A stretch of 64,000 bases of DNA from Mucilaginibacter saanensis (GTDB lineage Bacteria > Bacteroidota > Bacteroidia > Sphingobacteriales > Sphingobacteriaceae): the NCBI RefSeq assembly GCF_014200575.1, contig NZ_JACHBZ010000018.1, positions 1 to 64,000 on the forward strand. Direction: 5' to 3'. Shown one piece after another: positions 18,588 through 29,800 of the stretch (its first letter is position 1; every line of letters begins with the position of its first letter). The notes under the pieces are model-generated. The model saw nothing but the letters and a program-made list of their open reading frames with translations. It had not been told where the DNA came from and searched no databases. Both the position numbers and the translations under genes were made by a program.

Positions 18588-19013
18588 TTAATCATGAAGG
18601 GTAAGGAGCTGATTGCCGTAATCAATTATCGCTTGATATTTCATCAATATATCGCCGCCTAAAACACCTAAAACCTGCGGGTGGCCCATCTGGCTGTAAG
18701 CAATGTTAATGGTCGACAGATCTAAAACGGCTACTTCAAAATCGCCAATTTTCATATCGCCGATAAACATACCGCTTATAACGGCCGTAAATGATTCCAT
18801 GGTGCTTGTACCCAACCCTGTTGATACCCTGTCGGTAGCAAATATATCGGTGGTTTCATTGGCTTCAAAAAGTTCGGTACGGTCAAAAGCTGTTTTTGAT
18901 GCACCGGTATCTAATACCACGATAAAAGCTTTGCCAAATAAAAAAATTTCGAGCAAAGGGTGAAAGCCATCGTCATGCAGATCAATGATCTGGAGCGGTA
19001 TAGATGTAGTCAT
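18588..19013 (-). CDS. Retropepsin-like aspartic protease family protein
   Basis: The 141-residue protein has the aspartic-protease-type motif VVLDTGASKTAFD near residue 33 and a later GVLGGDILMKYQAIIDY segment, as in clan AA single-domain proteins that dimerise to build an active site. No signal peptide is present, so it is likely cytoplasmic. The ATG at 19013 begins MTTSIPLQIIDL directly before the first strand; the 19040 start adds nine residues of unclear value. Proteolytic activity is inferred from the DTGAS motif only, and many such bacterial proteins lack known substrates. Confidence 0.75.
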   Translation of the reverse strand: MTTSIPLQIIDLHDDGFHPLLEIFLFGKAFIVVLDTGASKTAFDRTELFEANETTDIFATDRVSTGLGTSTMESFTAVISGMFIGDMKIGDFEVAVLDLSTINIAYSQMGHPQVLGVLGGDILMKYQAIIDYGNQLLTLHD

Positions 19014-19137
19014 CCGATAATGATCGGTAATTTTATTCAATAATCCTTTATTTTTCTACGATTCCCACCGCCTTCAATAAAATATTGCTTGAACCAAAAT
19101 TATAATTAAAAAAACATAGTTTTAAGCAGTTATTTTC

Positions 19138-21399
19138 TTAAAATGGATACCCTATAGCCAGGTTAAACACACTCCTGCGGAAGTTCAAGTTCCATTCCTG
19201 ATCCCCCGCCTGCCTGAAAGGAGCCCTTAGCGGTACACCAAGATCGGTACGCAGTACCAATACAGACAGGTCAAAACGCAGCCCAAAACCTGCATCAATG
19301 GCAATATCGTTTAAAAAGTTCCGGGTAAACACCGCTCCCGGTTGCCCGCCGTTTGAGTTAAGTAGCCATATATTACCGGCATCTACAAATAAGGCTCCCC
19401 GCACTATACTAAACAACTTTGGCCGGTACTCAATGTTGGCTTCAATCTTTATATCGCCAGATTCATCAGGCAGGAAATCGCCGGCATGAAGCTTTGAGGT
19501 AGGGTTATAAGATCCCGGCCCTATCGAGCGTGCCTGAAAACCCCTTAAACTGTTTGGCCCGCCAATAAAAAATTGCTGGCTGTAAGGCAGCTGGGTTGAG
19601 TTTCCGTAGGGTAAACCAACGCCCACTATCAGCCTGCTGGCAAAGGTGCTGTTGGTATTGATTTTATGAAAATATCTTAGCTCGTTTTCAAGTTTTACGT
19701 ACTGGTTAAATACAGCACCAAACAATTTGCGCACTTTACCGGCTGTGGTATCGGCACCGGTAACTAAACCATATAGGTTATTTGATAAGCTTACCTTACC
19801 ATTGTAATAAATAGTGTTGGTACGGTAATCTTCGGTGGTGTTAGTAAAGGTGTAGCTGTAACTTGGCCCAAAGGTAAATTGCTTGTCAATAACGTGCTTT
19901 AAAGTAGGATTGCCTGTGTTGTTGATACTGTCAAGGTAAAGCTTTGATACTTCCTGAGGGTTTACAAAAGTTAAGTTAATGATATTCAATTCATGTGTAC
20001 GGTGAACAGACTCTTTCCACTGGTAACCAAACGATGCATTAAAAGAGTTTAACCGGTATAGTTTTTGGCGGTCAACCAGGGTGTAGCCCAGCGTAAGGTT
20101 GGTATGCGGTATATAGGCATTATCAGATTTTGGATACACCGGACTTATAAAGCGCGGCCATGACAGTGTTGTTTGTATACCGGCCTGGTATACGTTAAAC
20201 CCGTTGTTGTTGCCGCCAAACTGCACATCAGTACTGCCAAAAAGGGTTACTTTTAGCGCCTCGCCGCCTTTAAAAGCATTGCGGTTAAGCCAGTTAAGGT
20301 TTACCTGTGTGCCGGTATAATTTGCCGATGTGGTGCGTCCCAGTACCTCTAGCTGTAGCGATTTCTTTTTATACGGTGTTAAAAAGTAATAAACATCAAG
20401 CTTTGACGAGTCTTCAGAAACATCTTCAAACCTGTTTTTAACAAACTTGTATGGCCCAAGGTTAACAAAACGATTCAGTGAATTATTATGATTGGTACGG
20501 TTATACACATCGCCCGGATGCAGTAAAACTGTATTGGCGAAAATATAATTGTTTACCGTTTTTCTTTTTTCAACTACGTTGTACCAGCGGTATTTTTGAG
20601 CTTTATCCAGATTAAGGGAAGTATCGCGCAGGGAGTAGCTGGGGTATACGTAAATATTATCAATAGTATATATTTCTTTTGCGCGCTCAGAGATATCATT
20701 TTTAACGGCTACAAAAATATCCACCTGATGGCCAGTTATGGTACTGTCAACCCGCATAATCAGGTTTTCGGGAGAAAAATAATAGTAACCCTCTTCCTTT
20801 AAGCGGGCATCAATACGCAGGCGCTCATTTTTAATCACATCCAGGTTGTAGTTATTGCCCGGCTTTAAAATGGTTAGGGGAGCTGCACCTGCAACGGCTG
20901 TGTCAATACTTTCTTTTCCCTGCGGGAAAATTACTTTTCTTATTTTATAACCGGGACCCGTGGCGACCGTATAAACGGCTTTAGCCGTTTTGCTTTTACT
21001 TACTGTATCGCCGTTAACTTGTGCCTGAAAATAGCTCTCGTTCTGTAACCTGTTTTGTAATATGTTACTGTTCTTGTCCAGGTCAACAGCACTTGCCAGT
21101 ACAGGCGGCTCGCCGAAGCTGTTAAGCCAATGGGCAATACCTTTGGTTTTTTTAGTTTTTGTTTTGTTATATATCCATAGTTTAATCCTTAAGCCCAATA
21201 AGGAACTATTAGGTTTAGGACGAAGTAAGGCTCCCAACTCCTCGGTTAATGCATTGGCATCACTTTTTTTAATATCCTTATCCTGAATTTTTACTTCGCC
21301 GCCGGTATACAGTTTCTGACCAGGAGCCAGGTATTTGGTATTACTGCAGGCACTTAGCAAAACAGATAGTATCAATATATATTTAAAGTGTTTATGCAT
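19138..21399 (-). CDS. tamL: Translocation and assembly module lipoprotein TamL (BamA-like)
   Basis: From the ATG at 21399 the 753-residue protein has a signal with lipobox SVLLSAC (Cys18), POTRA-like repeats over roughly residues 50-350, and an Omp85 C-terminal barrel with GGPNSLRGFQARSIG near residue 625 and a final LAIGYPF strand. It is the Bacteroidota TamA counterpart, but as a lipoprotein. It is thought to work with TamB at the outer membrane. A longer reading from 21597 runs through the tamB 3' end in another frame and begins with a highly basic stretch, so it is rejected. The start lies 4 bp after the tamB stop. Confidence 0.9.
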   Translation of the reverse strand: MHKHFKYILILSVLLSACSNTKYLAPGQKLYTGGEVKIQDKDIKKSDANALTEELGALLRPKPNSSLLGLRIKLWIYNKTKTKKTKGIAHWLNSFGEPPVLASAVDLDKNSNILQNRLQNESYFQAQVNGDTVSKSKTAKAVYTVATGPGYKIRKVIFPQGKESIDTAVAGAAPLTILKPGNNYNLDVIKNERLRIDARLKEEGYYYFSPENLIMRVDSTITGHQVDIFVAVKNDISERAKEIYTIDNIYVYPSYSLRDTSLNLDKAQKYRWYNVVEKRKTVNNYIFANTVLLHPGDVYNRTNHNNSLNRFVNLGPYKFVKNRFEDVSEDSSKLDVYYFLTPYKKKSLQLEVLGRTTSANYTGTQVNLNWLNRNAFKGGEALKVTLFGSTDVQFGGNNNGFNVYQAGIQTTLSWPRFISPVYPKSDNAYIPHTNLTLGYTLVDRQKLYRLNSFNASFGYQWKESVHRTHELNIINLTFVNPQEVSKLYLDSINNTGNPTLKHVIDKQFTFGPSYSYTFTNTTEDYRTNTIYYNGKVSLSNNLYGLVTGADTTAGKVRKLFGAVFNQYVKLENELRYFHKINTNSTFASRLIVGVGLPYGNSTQLPYSQQFFIGGPNSLRGFQARSIGPGSYNPTSKLHAGDFLPDESGDIKIEANIEYRPKLFSIVRGALFVDAGNIWLLNSNGGQPGAVFTRNFLNDIAIDAGFGLRFDLSVLVLRTDLGVPLRAPFRQAGDQEWNLNFRRSVFNLAIGYPF

Positions 21400-21403
21400 A
21401 AAC

Positions 21404-24400
21404 TTAGTTTGATGTAGTAGTTTGTTGTTTTTGCTCCTGTTGTTTTTGTTCCTCAGTTTTAGCCGCATCATTTTTTGCTTTGTTGGCGTCGTCCTGTGCT
21501 TTTTTCTTCTCTTTTTGCTGCTCCTGGTATTTGCGGCGCATTTCGCGTTCTTCCGGTGTCCGCTTTCTGAATATTTCCCTGAAGCGGTTATAGTCAACAG
21601 TGAGGGTAAAGCCTAAGCCGGTTTCAATGATTTGCCCTTGTATTACAATGAATTCATCACGGCGGTAAGCGCGTAATGCATAACGGCCATCCTTACTTAG
21701 CTTGTAATTTACGGATACGTCGCCCGCAATATTGGTTGCTTTTTGCCCCTGCTGATTACCTTCCAGATTAAAGTTATTACCTACGTTTACGGTAAGCCTG
21801 TCGTTCAGGAACCGTTTGGAAAGGCCTACGTTAAGGTCCGTTCGGTTGGTTGCCGTGCCCGATGAGTAATCTTCGCCGGAGGTTAGTCCAAAGTTAAGGT
21901 CAACTCCGGCAATCAGGTTACCAGCCAGTTTGTTGAGCTGGTCAGATAGCAGGCTGCTTACACTGTTGCGTACCAGGCCTTCGGCAGTGGTGCTGCCGCC
22001 CTGGCTTTGCAGGGGATTGTCGCCAATAAAGTGGCCCAATACCAGTACGCCCAATACCTGCTTGTTCATTTCGTTAGGATCCTGCCGTACCTGCGCCAAA
22101 CGGGCATTAACGGTGCTGATCACATCGCTTGACACGGTGTAAGAACTATCGGGCAGTATGATGTCAAAGCTGATATCAGGAGTAAGCAATTGGTTTTTAA
22201 GGTTCAGATTAACATTGAAAGGCAGTTTTTGCTTATACATGGTTGCATTTTCTCCTGTTGTCTGACTTTCAACCAGGTCAATAGGAGGTACGTTGGCCAC
22301 ATAAATAGCGGTAAGATTAATATTAGCACTGGTGGGGTCGCCGGTCCAGACTATGGTACTCCCTTGCTTAAAGTTAAAGGTACGTTTTACGGTAGCGTAT
22401 GCCAGGTTATAAGAGCCCGAGTTAACCACATAAGTTCCGGTAAGGTTGGTTTTTCCACTTGGGTCAATACCGCCGTTTAAATGTGCCTCACCTTTTAAAT
22501 GCACTACATCGCCATTGCTTTCATCAATTACAATGGTAAAGGCGGCATTTTTGTCTACATTGATGGTTGCCGATACATCCAGCCCTTTCAAATTTGATTT
22601 TTTCAGGGAGTCAAGCTGTTTGGCTAACAGGATTGAATCCAGCTTGGGTGCGTCTTTATCAATAAACTCTACTACACCCTTGCGATCCTCAACACTTGGA
22701 TCGTCGGTGGGTAATACAATGGTCATGTCGGTTTTTTCATTTACCGTTAAGGTGGCATCAACAACGGGCTTATCCATATTGCCCCGTATTTTAACCCGGG
22801 TGTCCATGAACAGTTTACCGTAATAAAGTTTATTGTCTGCCTGGGTTGAGTTCATTACCCTGAAATTGTCAGCATTAATATCCATGCCGAAAGCAAAATC
22901 GGTATAAGTTTTGGTGAAAATGCTCCCGCTTATAACTGCCTTATTGTTGGTTGAATCAACCAGGGTGAAATCATTAAAGCGAATACCCTGGTCATTAAAG
23001 GTAATGCTCTCCTGCGGCATTCGGAAGTAAGAGTTAAGCATGGCTACGTTAAAACCAACCTTATTAAAGTTGATGTCGCCCCGCACAGCCGGTGCCGTGG
23101 TGGTACCGGCTATTTTTAACTGCCCGGTAATGTTACCGGTAGCGTTTCTGATGCTGCCAAAGCTAAAGCCTTCAATACTCTTCATATTGAGGCTTACAAT
23201 GTTGAGGTTCATATCAAATTTGCTTTCGGGGCTGGTATAATATAAGCCGGTCAGCTCAACCTGGTTACCCTTACCGGTTATGTTTACGTTGGCAGCGTAG
23301 GCATTTTCGGTTTGGTTATTTACCTTAATAGCAATGTTACCAACCGTATCGCCCTTGAAGTTAAAATCCTTAATATCAATGGCCGCAGTAAATAACGGTG
23401 ACTTCTGCAGGTTACTGATCTCGGCGTTGCCATCAATTGTACCGCCTACCAGTAATGAATCTTGCTTGGCTATTTTGGTAAGGGCTTCTATCCTGAAATT
23501 ATTAAAGTTAACCGTAATAGGTGCATTAAACTCCTGCGGGTTGCTGTTAACACTCAATACCTGGTTGGTGTTGGTGATGGTAAAGTTATGTGCCAGTATG
23601 CCTTTGGGGCCATATTGCAGGTAATTATCGGTATTAACAGCCCACGGCATATAATCAAGCAGTAAACCATCCTGTGCAAAGCTAAACTGGTATTGATCTG
23701 GCATAACGCTGAAGATACCGGCAATGCGATAACGCTCCTTTTTTGCCGCGTCACGTACCTGCAGACTTACATCCAGTTTATTATCCTGCGCCTTGCCTGA
23801 TATGCTGGTGTACAGCAAATCTAAAGATGAGCCTACCTTAACTTCGTCAAGCGTAAAATTATAGTTGAGGGCATTGTTGCCGGTGTTGATATTAAGTTTT
23901 GCATTATTAACGGTGTTGGTGCTATAAACCACCTTTGGCATTGATCCGTTGACAACAAGTTCGCCAGTTTGACTATTGAAACTACCTTTTAACAATACCA
24001 GGTCAAGTTGTTTCAGATCGGGTACAAACTGGGTGAGCAGCGGTGTTTTAACCAGGTGCGCATCAAACACAAATTGCTGGGGCGAATACTGTGGTTTTAC
24101 CGCAGGCTTTTTTGTAAGTTTTTTGCCCGTTTTAGTTTTTACAACCACTTGTTGGCCGCCGGCTATAGCCGTATTAAAATATTTGTTAACCACATCCTGC
24201 ATGGCATCACCTATTTGGGTAAGCTTGTATTTGCCCGCCATGTGTGCCGTCATGATAGGCGTTTTTAATTTCAGGGTGCTGCTGTCTGCATTGGCTGTTG
24301 AAATGAGGCTTACCGTATCAAGTTTAATACGCTGACCTTTGTTTACCATCAGCAGGTCGGTAGCTTGTATGTTGGCGTTCAGATAATCGGGATCGGCAGT

Positions 24401-26653
24401 AGGTACATTGGCCACTATTTTGCCATGGAAACGCATGTCGTCGGTAACAAAATGCAATTTTTGCAAATTGATGCTATCAACCGTAAGCGTACCGTTAACT
24501 GAAGGGTATTTTTTATTGAGATTGGCCTTGGCATCCAAACTAAAGTTGATGTTAGGATCCTTCATGCGGGCAACGGCCGTATAGCTGCCATTGCTTGAAC
24601 TTCCCTTTATTGCCAGGTTTTGGTAGGTATAACCTTTAACATAGGCTTTATCCAGGTTACCATTAAATTGTATACTGGCCTTTTTGGGGTCAAGGCTTAT
24701 ACCTGTTAAATTGGCAGTCATGGTTATTTTACCAACCATTTGCGGTTGTTTAGTTAGGGCGCCCACATTTAAATCATTGGCTTTAATGCTGGCTGTGTAA
24801 GTTTCTTTGCCCTTGTGCTGGCCATTTTTCATAGCTGCAATCAAATCAACCGCACCGTAGCTTGATCGCAGGCCCATTTTGGTATTGAAGTTGGTCATGC
24901 TACCCTTGAATGTGCCTTTCAGATTCATGTTTTCAGGGATACTTACATTTGGCGGAATGCTACCGGAGGGTGCCATTTTAGCAATATCGCTGCGGCTGGT
25001 GGTAAAGTCGGCTATGTTTACATCAAAGTATGCCTTGTTTACATCGGGCAGACCTTTCATTTTAGCCGATGCTTTAATATGGGTGCGGCTTAGTCCGGTT
25101 ACTTCCAGGTTAGGGATGTCAAGATTATTCACCTGACCGCTAACCTTGCCATTTATTTTAAAAACCGTACCCGGCGAACTTTTAAATGGCTCCATGGTAG
25201 CCATTGTTGGCATCAGGAGTAAAATATCCTTTAAACCTAAACGGCTGCCATCTAAATTGGCGTTAATACCTAAAACTCCTATGTTTTTGGTAATAGCATC
25301 GATGGAGGGATACCTGACCTGTACCGATTTTTGCAGAACGGTTTGCGGGGTTTCCAACAGCAAATCATTCATATAGGCGTTGGTTGGTCCATAAAAGAAA
25401 GCTGTATGGAACTTATTGATCTTTAAGCCGCTTTTTTCATTGAATGAAAAAGCGTTTATTTTACCCGAGATGGTATCCGGACTGTATGAAATATTTTCTG
25501 CTTCGGCATTCAGGTTGTGCATATCCATGTGCCCAAAATCAAGTCCTTTTGGTATGGCTTTCTGCGCGTTATTGTCAAACTTGATATCGTCATTAGTAAA
25601 GCTCACCTTGCCCAGCGTAACCGCCCATTTTGAGCTCGGGGCTGATGATACCAGGGTATCCAGTTTTTTAACGGTTTTTACAACTGCTTTTTGCACAGTT
25701 TGCGGCTTAGCCAGCCCTAAGCTGGCTTTGGTATCATTCAGTTCAATACTTTTAATGCCTACCTTTTGGTTTTTAAGGTCTATTTTATCCATTTCAACCA
25801 AAAACTTGTTCAGGTCAACATTGGCGGTCATCTCACTGCTTCGGTAGTCAACTCGTATTTTTGATACGTCTATAATACCCAAGTTAAGATCCATGTTGAG
25901 TGGTTTGGTAGCCGTATCCACGGCAGCCGCCTGTGCTACAGATGAGCCCACTGGTGTTTGGATGATGCGGGCGTTAACGTCTGATAAGGTTATTTTGGGT
26001 ATGGTAAACTTCATTTTATCCATGTCAAAATCCTTTATGCGGGTATCAAAGTGTCCCAGTAAAAAACGTACGTCGTTACCGGTAGTGAGATCTTTATATT
26101 TGATGTTGATACGGTCAAGATTGATCTTATCGATAGAGAACTTCATGGTCGATGTAGTGTCCTCGGGCTTCACTTCTTTTTTTTGCTCGCCGGCAAAGGC
26201 TTTCATAATATAATCAAAGTTAAAAACGCTGTCGGCGCCGCGGCTTACATTGGCCGTAATGCCCTGCAGGTTAATTTCATTGATCTCTACCTTATGATCA
26301 AGCAGTTTCAACAGGCTGATATCGACTTTTAACTTATCGCCGGCAATAAGGGTGTCTTTTTTCTGATCTTCAAAATAAACATTCTCCAGTACTAACAGTT
26401 TAGGCAGGCCCAGGCTGATGTGGCCAATTTGTACTTTGGTATGTATTTTTCCTTGTAAAAAACTTACAGCCTTATTTTTGGCGAAATTTTGCACAGCAGG
26501 AATCTGTATTAAAATAACTACAAGCAGCACCATAAAAATGACACTTGCAATTATCCAGAGTATTGTTTTTAGGGCTATTCGTCCAATTTTCTTCAATGGT
26601 ATAAGTATTTCAAAGGTGATAATCGTTTTGTTTTTAGCATGTTCAAATAACAT
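21404..26653 (-). CDS. tamB: Translocation/assembly module protein TamB
   Basis: The 1749-residue protein has one N-terminal membrane helix (about residues 29-51) followed by a very long beta-rich periplasmic region of repeated short strands, and a C-terminal TamB/DUF490 domain around 1300-1640 (for example GTYVVNSGSYNLAYATVKRTFNF). TamB forms a hydrophobic groove between inner and outer membranes and serves envelope protein or phospholipid transport. The last 50 residues are a charged Lys/Glu/Gln-rich tail (REMRRKYQEQQKEKKK). tamL follows after 4 bp, so the two are one operon. The 5' region is divergent from dnaE. Confidence 0.93.
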   Translation of the reverse strand: MLFEHAKNKTIITFEILIPLKKIGRIALKTILWIIASVIFMVLLVVILIQIPAVQNFAKNKAVSFLQGKIHTKVQIGHISLGLPKLLVLENVYFEDQKKDTLIAGDKLKVDISLLKLLDHKVEINEINLQGITANVSRGADSVFNFDYIMKAFAGEQKKEVKPEDTTSTMKFSIDKINLDRINIKYKDLTTGNDVRFLLGHFDTRIKDFDMDKMKFTIPKITLSDVNARIIQTPVGSSVAQAAAVDTATKPLNMDLNLGIIDVSKIRVDYRSSEMTANVDLNKFLVEMDKIDLKNQKVGIKSIELNDTKASLGLAKPQTVQKAVVKTVKKLDTLVSSAPSSKWAVTLGKVSFTNDDIKFDNNAQKAIPKGLDFGHMDMHNLNAEAENISYSPDTISGKINAFSFNEKSGLKINKFHTAFFYGPTNAYMNDLLLETPQTVLQKSVQVRYPSIDAITKNIGVLGINANLDGSRLGLKDILLLMPTMATMEPFKSSPGTVFKINGKVSGQVNNLDIPNLEVTGLSRTHIKASAKMKGLPDVNKAYFDVNIADFTTSRSDIAKMAPSGSIPPNVSIPENMNLKGTFKGSMTNFNTKMGLRSSYGAVDLIAAMKNGQHKGKETYTASIKANDLNVGALTKQPQMVGKITMTANLTGISLDPKKASIQFNGNLDKAYVKGYTYQNLAIKGSSSNGSYTAVARMKDPNINFSLDAKANLNKKYPSVNGTLTVDSINLQKLHFVTDDMRFHGKIVANVPTADPDYLNANIQATDLLMVNKGQRIKLDTVSLISTANADSSTLKLKTPIMTAHMAGKYKLTQIGDAMQDVVNKYFNTAIAGGQQVVVKTKTGKKLTKKPAVKPQYSPQQFVFDAHLVKTPLLTQFVPDLKQLDLVLLKGSFNSQTGELVVNGSMPKVVYSTNTVNNAKLNINTGNNALNYNFTLDEVKVGSSLDLLYTSISGKAQDNKLDVSLQVRDAAKKERYRIAGIFSVMPDQYQFSFAQDGLLLDYMPWAVNTDNYLQYGPKGILAHNFTITNTNQVLSVNSNPQEFNAPITVNFNNFRIEALTKIAKQDSLLVGGTIDGNAEISNLQKSPLFTAAIDIKDFNFKGDTVGNIAIKVNNQTENAYAANVNITGKGNQVELTGLYYTSPESKFDMNLNIVSLNMKSIEGFSFGSIRNATGNITGQLKIAGTTTAPAVRGDINFNKVGFNVAMLNSYFRMPQESITFNDQGIRFNDFTLVDSTNNKAVISGSIFTKTYTDFAFGMDINADNFRVMNSTQADNKLYYGKLFMDTRVKIRGNMDKPVVDATLTVNEKTDMTIVLPTDDPSVEDRKGVVEFIDKDAPKLDSILLAKQLDSLKKSNLKGLDVSATINVDKNAAFTIVIDESNGDVVHLKGEAHLNGGIDPSGKTNLTGTYVVNSGSYNLAYATVKRTFNFKQGSTIVWTGDPTSANINLTAIYVANVPPIDLVESQTTGENATMYKQKLPFNVNLNLKNQLLTPDISFDIILPDSSYTVSSDVISTVNARLAQVRQDPNEMNKQVLGVLVLGHFIGDNPLQSQGGSTTAEGLVRNSVSSLLSDQLNKLAGNLIAGVDLNFGLTSGEDYSSGTATNRTDLNVGLSKRFLNDRLTVNVGNNFNLEGNQQGQKATNIAGDVSVNYKLSKDGRYALRAYRRDEFIVIQGQIIETGLGFTLTVDYNRFREIFRKRTPEEREMRRKYQEQQKEKKKAQDDANKAKNDAAKTEEQKQQEQKQQTTTSN

Positions 26654-26794
26654 GCTAAAAATAGCTGTACTGCTTAGTCCGGTTTAAGTTACATCATAAC
26701 CTACGTAATTAACAGATTCTGCAACCTATAGATTTAAAAAAATTATTCAGGTACTTAGTTTTTCAACACATGATAACCCCAAGTTGTTTTTTAA

Positions 26795-26802
26795 TAACTT
26801 TG
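26795..26802 (+). promoter_or_regulatory. dnaE -7 element TAACTTTG
   Basis: TAACTTTG fits TAnnTTTG and lies 35 bp before the dnaE ATG at 26838. No TTG at standard spacing was seen. It also supports the shorter dnaE start, because the longer one would begin upstream of the box. Confidence 0.45.
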
Positions 26803-26837
26803 TATTTCTACAGGATTTTGCTGAAAAGGATACAACT

Positions 26838-29800
26838 ATGCCAGATTTTTCTCACTTACACGTACATACCCAGTTCTCTTTACTTGATGGTGCTGCCGAT
26901 ATATCAAAACTATATAAAAAGGCTGCAAAAGATGGAATGAAAGCACTGGCCATAACCGATCATGGTAACATGTTTGGCGTGTTTAAGTTTGTTGCCGAAG
27001 CGGGGAAGCATAACGTTAAACCCATAGTTGGCTGCGAGTTTTATGTAGTGGAAGACCGCCATAAAAAGCAGTTTACCAAAGAGAAAAAAGATTTGCGCCG
27101 CCATCAGCTGATGCTGGCCAAAAACCCCGAAGGTTATAAAAACCTTGTAAAGTTATGTTCCCTGGGGTATATGGAGGGTTTGTACAGCAAATGGCCCCGT
27201 ATTGATAAGGAACTGATATTAAAATACCATAAAGGGTTAATAGCTACCACCTGCTGCATAGGCGCATCGGTACCACAAGCTATACTAAAAGATACGCCTG
27301 AGGCTGCAGAAACAGAATTTAAATGGTGGCTTGACCTGTTTGGCGAAGATTTTTATATTGAGCTGCAGCGCCATGATATTCCTGACCAGAATGTGGTAAA
27401 TAAGGTGTTGCTCACCTATGCTAAAAAGTATAACGTAAAGGTAATATGCTCCAATGATTCGCATTATGTTGATCAGCAGGATTCTAATGCGCATGATATT
27501 TTGCTGTGTGTAAATACCGGCGATATGCAGAGCACGCCCATAGCTACCGATGAAGAGGGGGGACGTGGTTATCGTTTCGGTTTTCCGAATGATCAATTTT
27601 ACTTTAAAACACAGGCAGAAATGGGCAGCCTGTTCAATGATCTGCCGGAATCTCTTGACAATACCAATGAGATAGTTGACAAGGTAGAAGTACTGAAGCT
27701 AAAGCGTGATATTTTACTGCCCAACTTTATTATTCCGGATGAATTTAAGATACATAGTACGCCGGATGCCGATACCCTTAACCAGTGGGAGTATTTAAAG
27801 CACTTAACATTTACCGGCGCTAAAGAGCGCTATATAGATATTTCGCCCGAGGTAGAGGAGCGTATCAACTTTGAGTTGTTCACCATACGCACCATGGGCT
27901 TTGCCGGTTACTTTTTAATTGTAGCCGACTTTATTAAACACGGGCGCGATATAGGGGTGTTTATTGGTCCGGGTCGTGGTTCGGCGGCGGGGTCAGTGGT
28001 GGCCTATTGTACAGGGATCACCAATATTGATCCCATGAAGTACAACTTGCTGTTTGAGCGTTTCCTGAACCCTGACCGAAAGTCGATGCCCGATATTGAT
28101 ACTGACTTTGACGACTCTGGCCGCCAAAAAGTTATCGATTACGTAGTAGATAAATATGGAAAAAACCAGGTAGCACAAATTATTACCTATGGTTCCATGG
28201 CTGCCCGTACCAGTATACAGGATGTGGGCCGGGTGCTGGATATGCCGCTGTCTGAAATGAGTGCCATTAAAAAGCTGGTGCCCGACACGCTGGGTATTAC
28301 CCTGCGCGAAGCTATTGAACAGGTACCCGAGTTAAAGGAAATAGTAAATGGGAACGACCTGCGCGGACAGGTACTGCGTGAGGCCGAAAAGCTGGAGGGC
28401 TCGGTACGCAACACAGGGGTACACGCAGCAGGTATCATTATTGCCCCTTATGATTTAACAGATATTGTTCCGGTAGCAGTAGCTAAGGACTCTGATCTGT
28501 TGGTTACCCAATATGACGGTCGTGTAATTGAAGACGCCGGGGTTATCAAGATGGACTTTTTGGGCCTGAAAACATTAACCATTTTGAAGGATGCGCTAAG
28601 GATGATCAAACAGAACCATGGCGTACACATTGATATTGATTACATTCCGCTTGATGATAAAGAAACGTATGAGCTTTATCAAAGGGGCGATACCAACGGT
28701 ACATTCCAGTTTGAAAGTGACGGTATGCAGATGTACCTGCGCGAGCTTAAGCCCGATAAGTTTGAGGATTTAATTGCCATGAACGCCTTGTACCGCCCCG
28801 GTCCGATAGAGTATATCCCCAATTTTATTAGTCGTAAGCATGGCCGCGAACCCATTGTGTTTGACCTTCCTGACATGGAAGAGTACCTGGGCGAAACTTA
28901 TGGTATTACCGTTTACCAGGAGCAGGTGATGCTTCTGTCGCAAAAACTGGCAGGCTTTAGTAAAGGGGATGCCGACGTATTGCGTAAAGCGATGGGTAAA
29001 AAGCAAATTGAGATACTGAATAAAATGGAGGCTCAGTTTATGGATGGGGCCATAGCCAAAGGGCACCCCAAAGATAAACTCACCAAAATATGGACAGACT
29101 GGAAGGCTTTTGCTCAGTATGCCTTTAATAAATCGCACTCAACGTGTTATGCCTTTGTGGCCTATCAAACTGCTTATTTAAAGGCGCATTATCCATCAGA
29201 GTATATGGCTGCGGTTTTAAACAATCAGAACAATATGGAAAAGATAACCTTTTTCATGGAGGAGTGCCGCCGTATGGGAGTGGAGGTTTTAGGGCCGGAT
29301 ATCAATGAGTCGGACATGGCGTTTGCAGTAAACAAAAAGGGCCAGGTGCGTTTTGGATTAACAGGGGTTAAAGGTGTGGGCGATAAAGCGGTTGAGAGTA
29401 TTATTGAGGAGCGCCAAAACGGTCCTTATGTTTCGGTTTATGATTTTGCCCGCCGGTCCAATACCCGGAGCGTAAACCGTAAATCATACGAAAACCTGGT
29501 GTATGGCGGTGCCTTTGACGAGTTTGGTATTTGCCGGGCACAGTTTTTTGCCAAAACAGAGCTGGGAGTTTTAACCGGTGTTGAACGACTTATCAAATAC
29601 GCCAATGATTATCAAAACGTACAGAGCAGTTCACAATCATCGTTATTTGGTGGTTCTGTAGCATCATACGTTCCTGAACCCGCGATGCCCGATGCTGAAG
29701 AATGGCCGCTGATTGAGAAACTCAAATATGAAAAAACGGTGATCGGGATATACTTGACCGGACACCCGCTTGATAATTACAAAGTAGAACTTGACCGCTT

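Noticed and set aside
21400..21597. 66-residue N-terminal extension of tamL
   Set aside because: It is out-of-frame sequence of the tamB 3' end, very basic, and would hide the lipoprotein signal.
21404..26653. Several long plus-strand reading frames (for example 22446-22823, 23976-24335, 25416-25847)
   Set aside because: They are antisense to tamB, whose protein has clear family features throughout; their translations have no domain or signal and are AT/GC-skew shadows.
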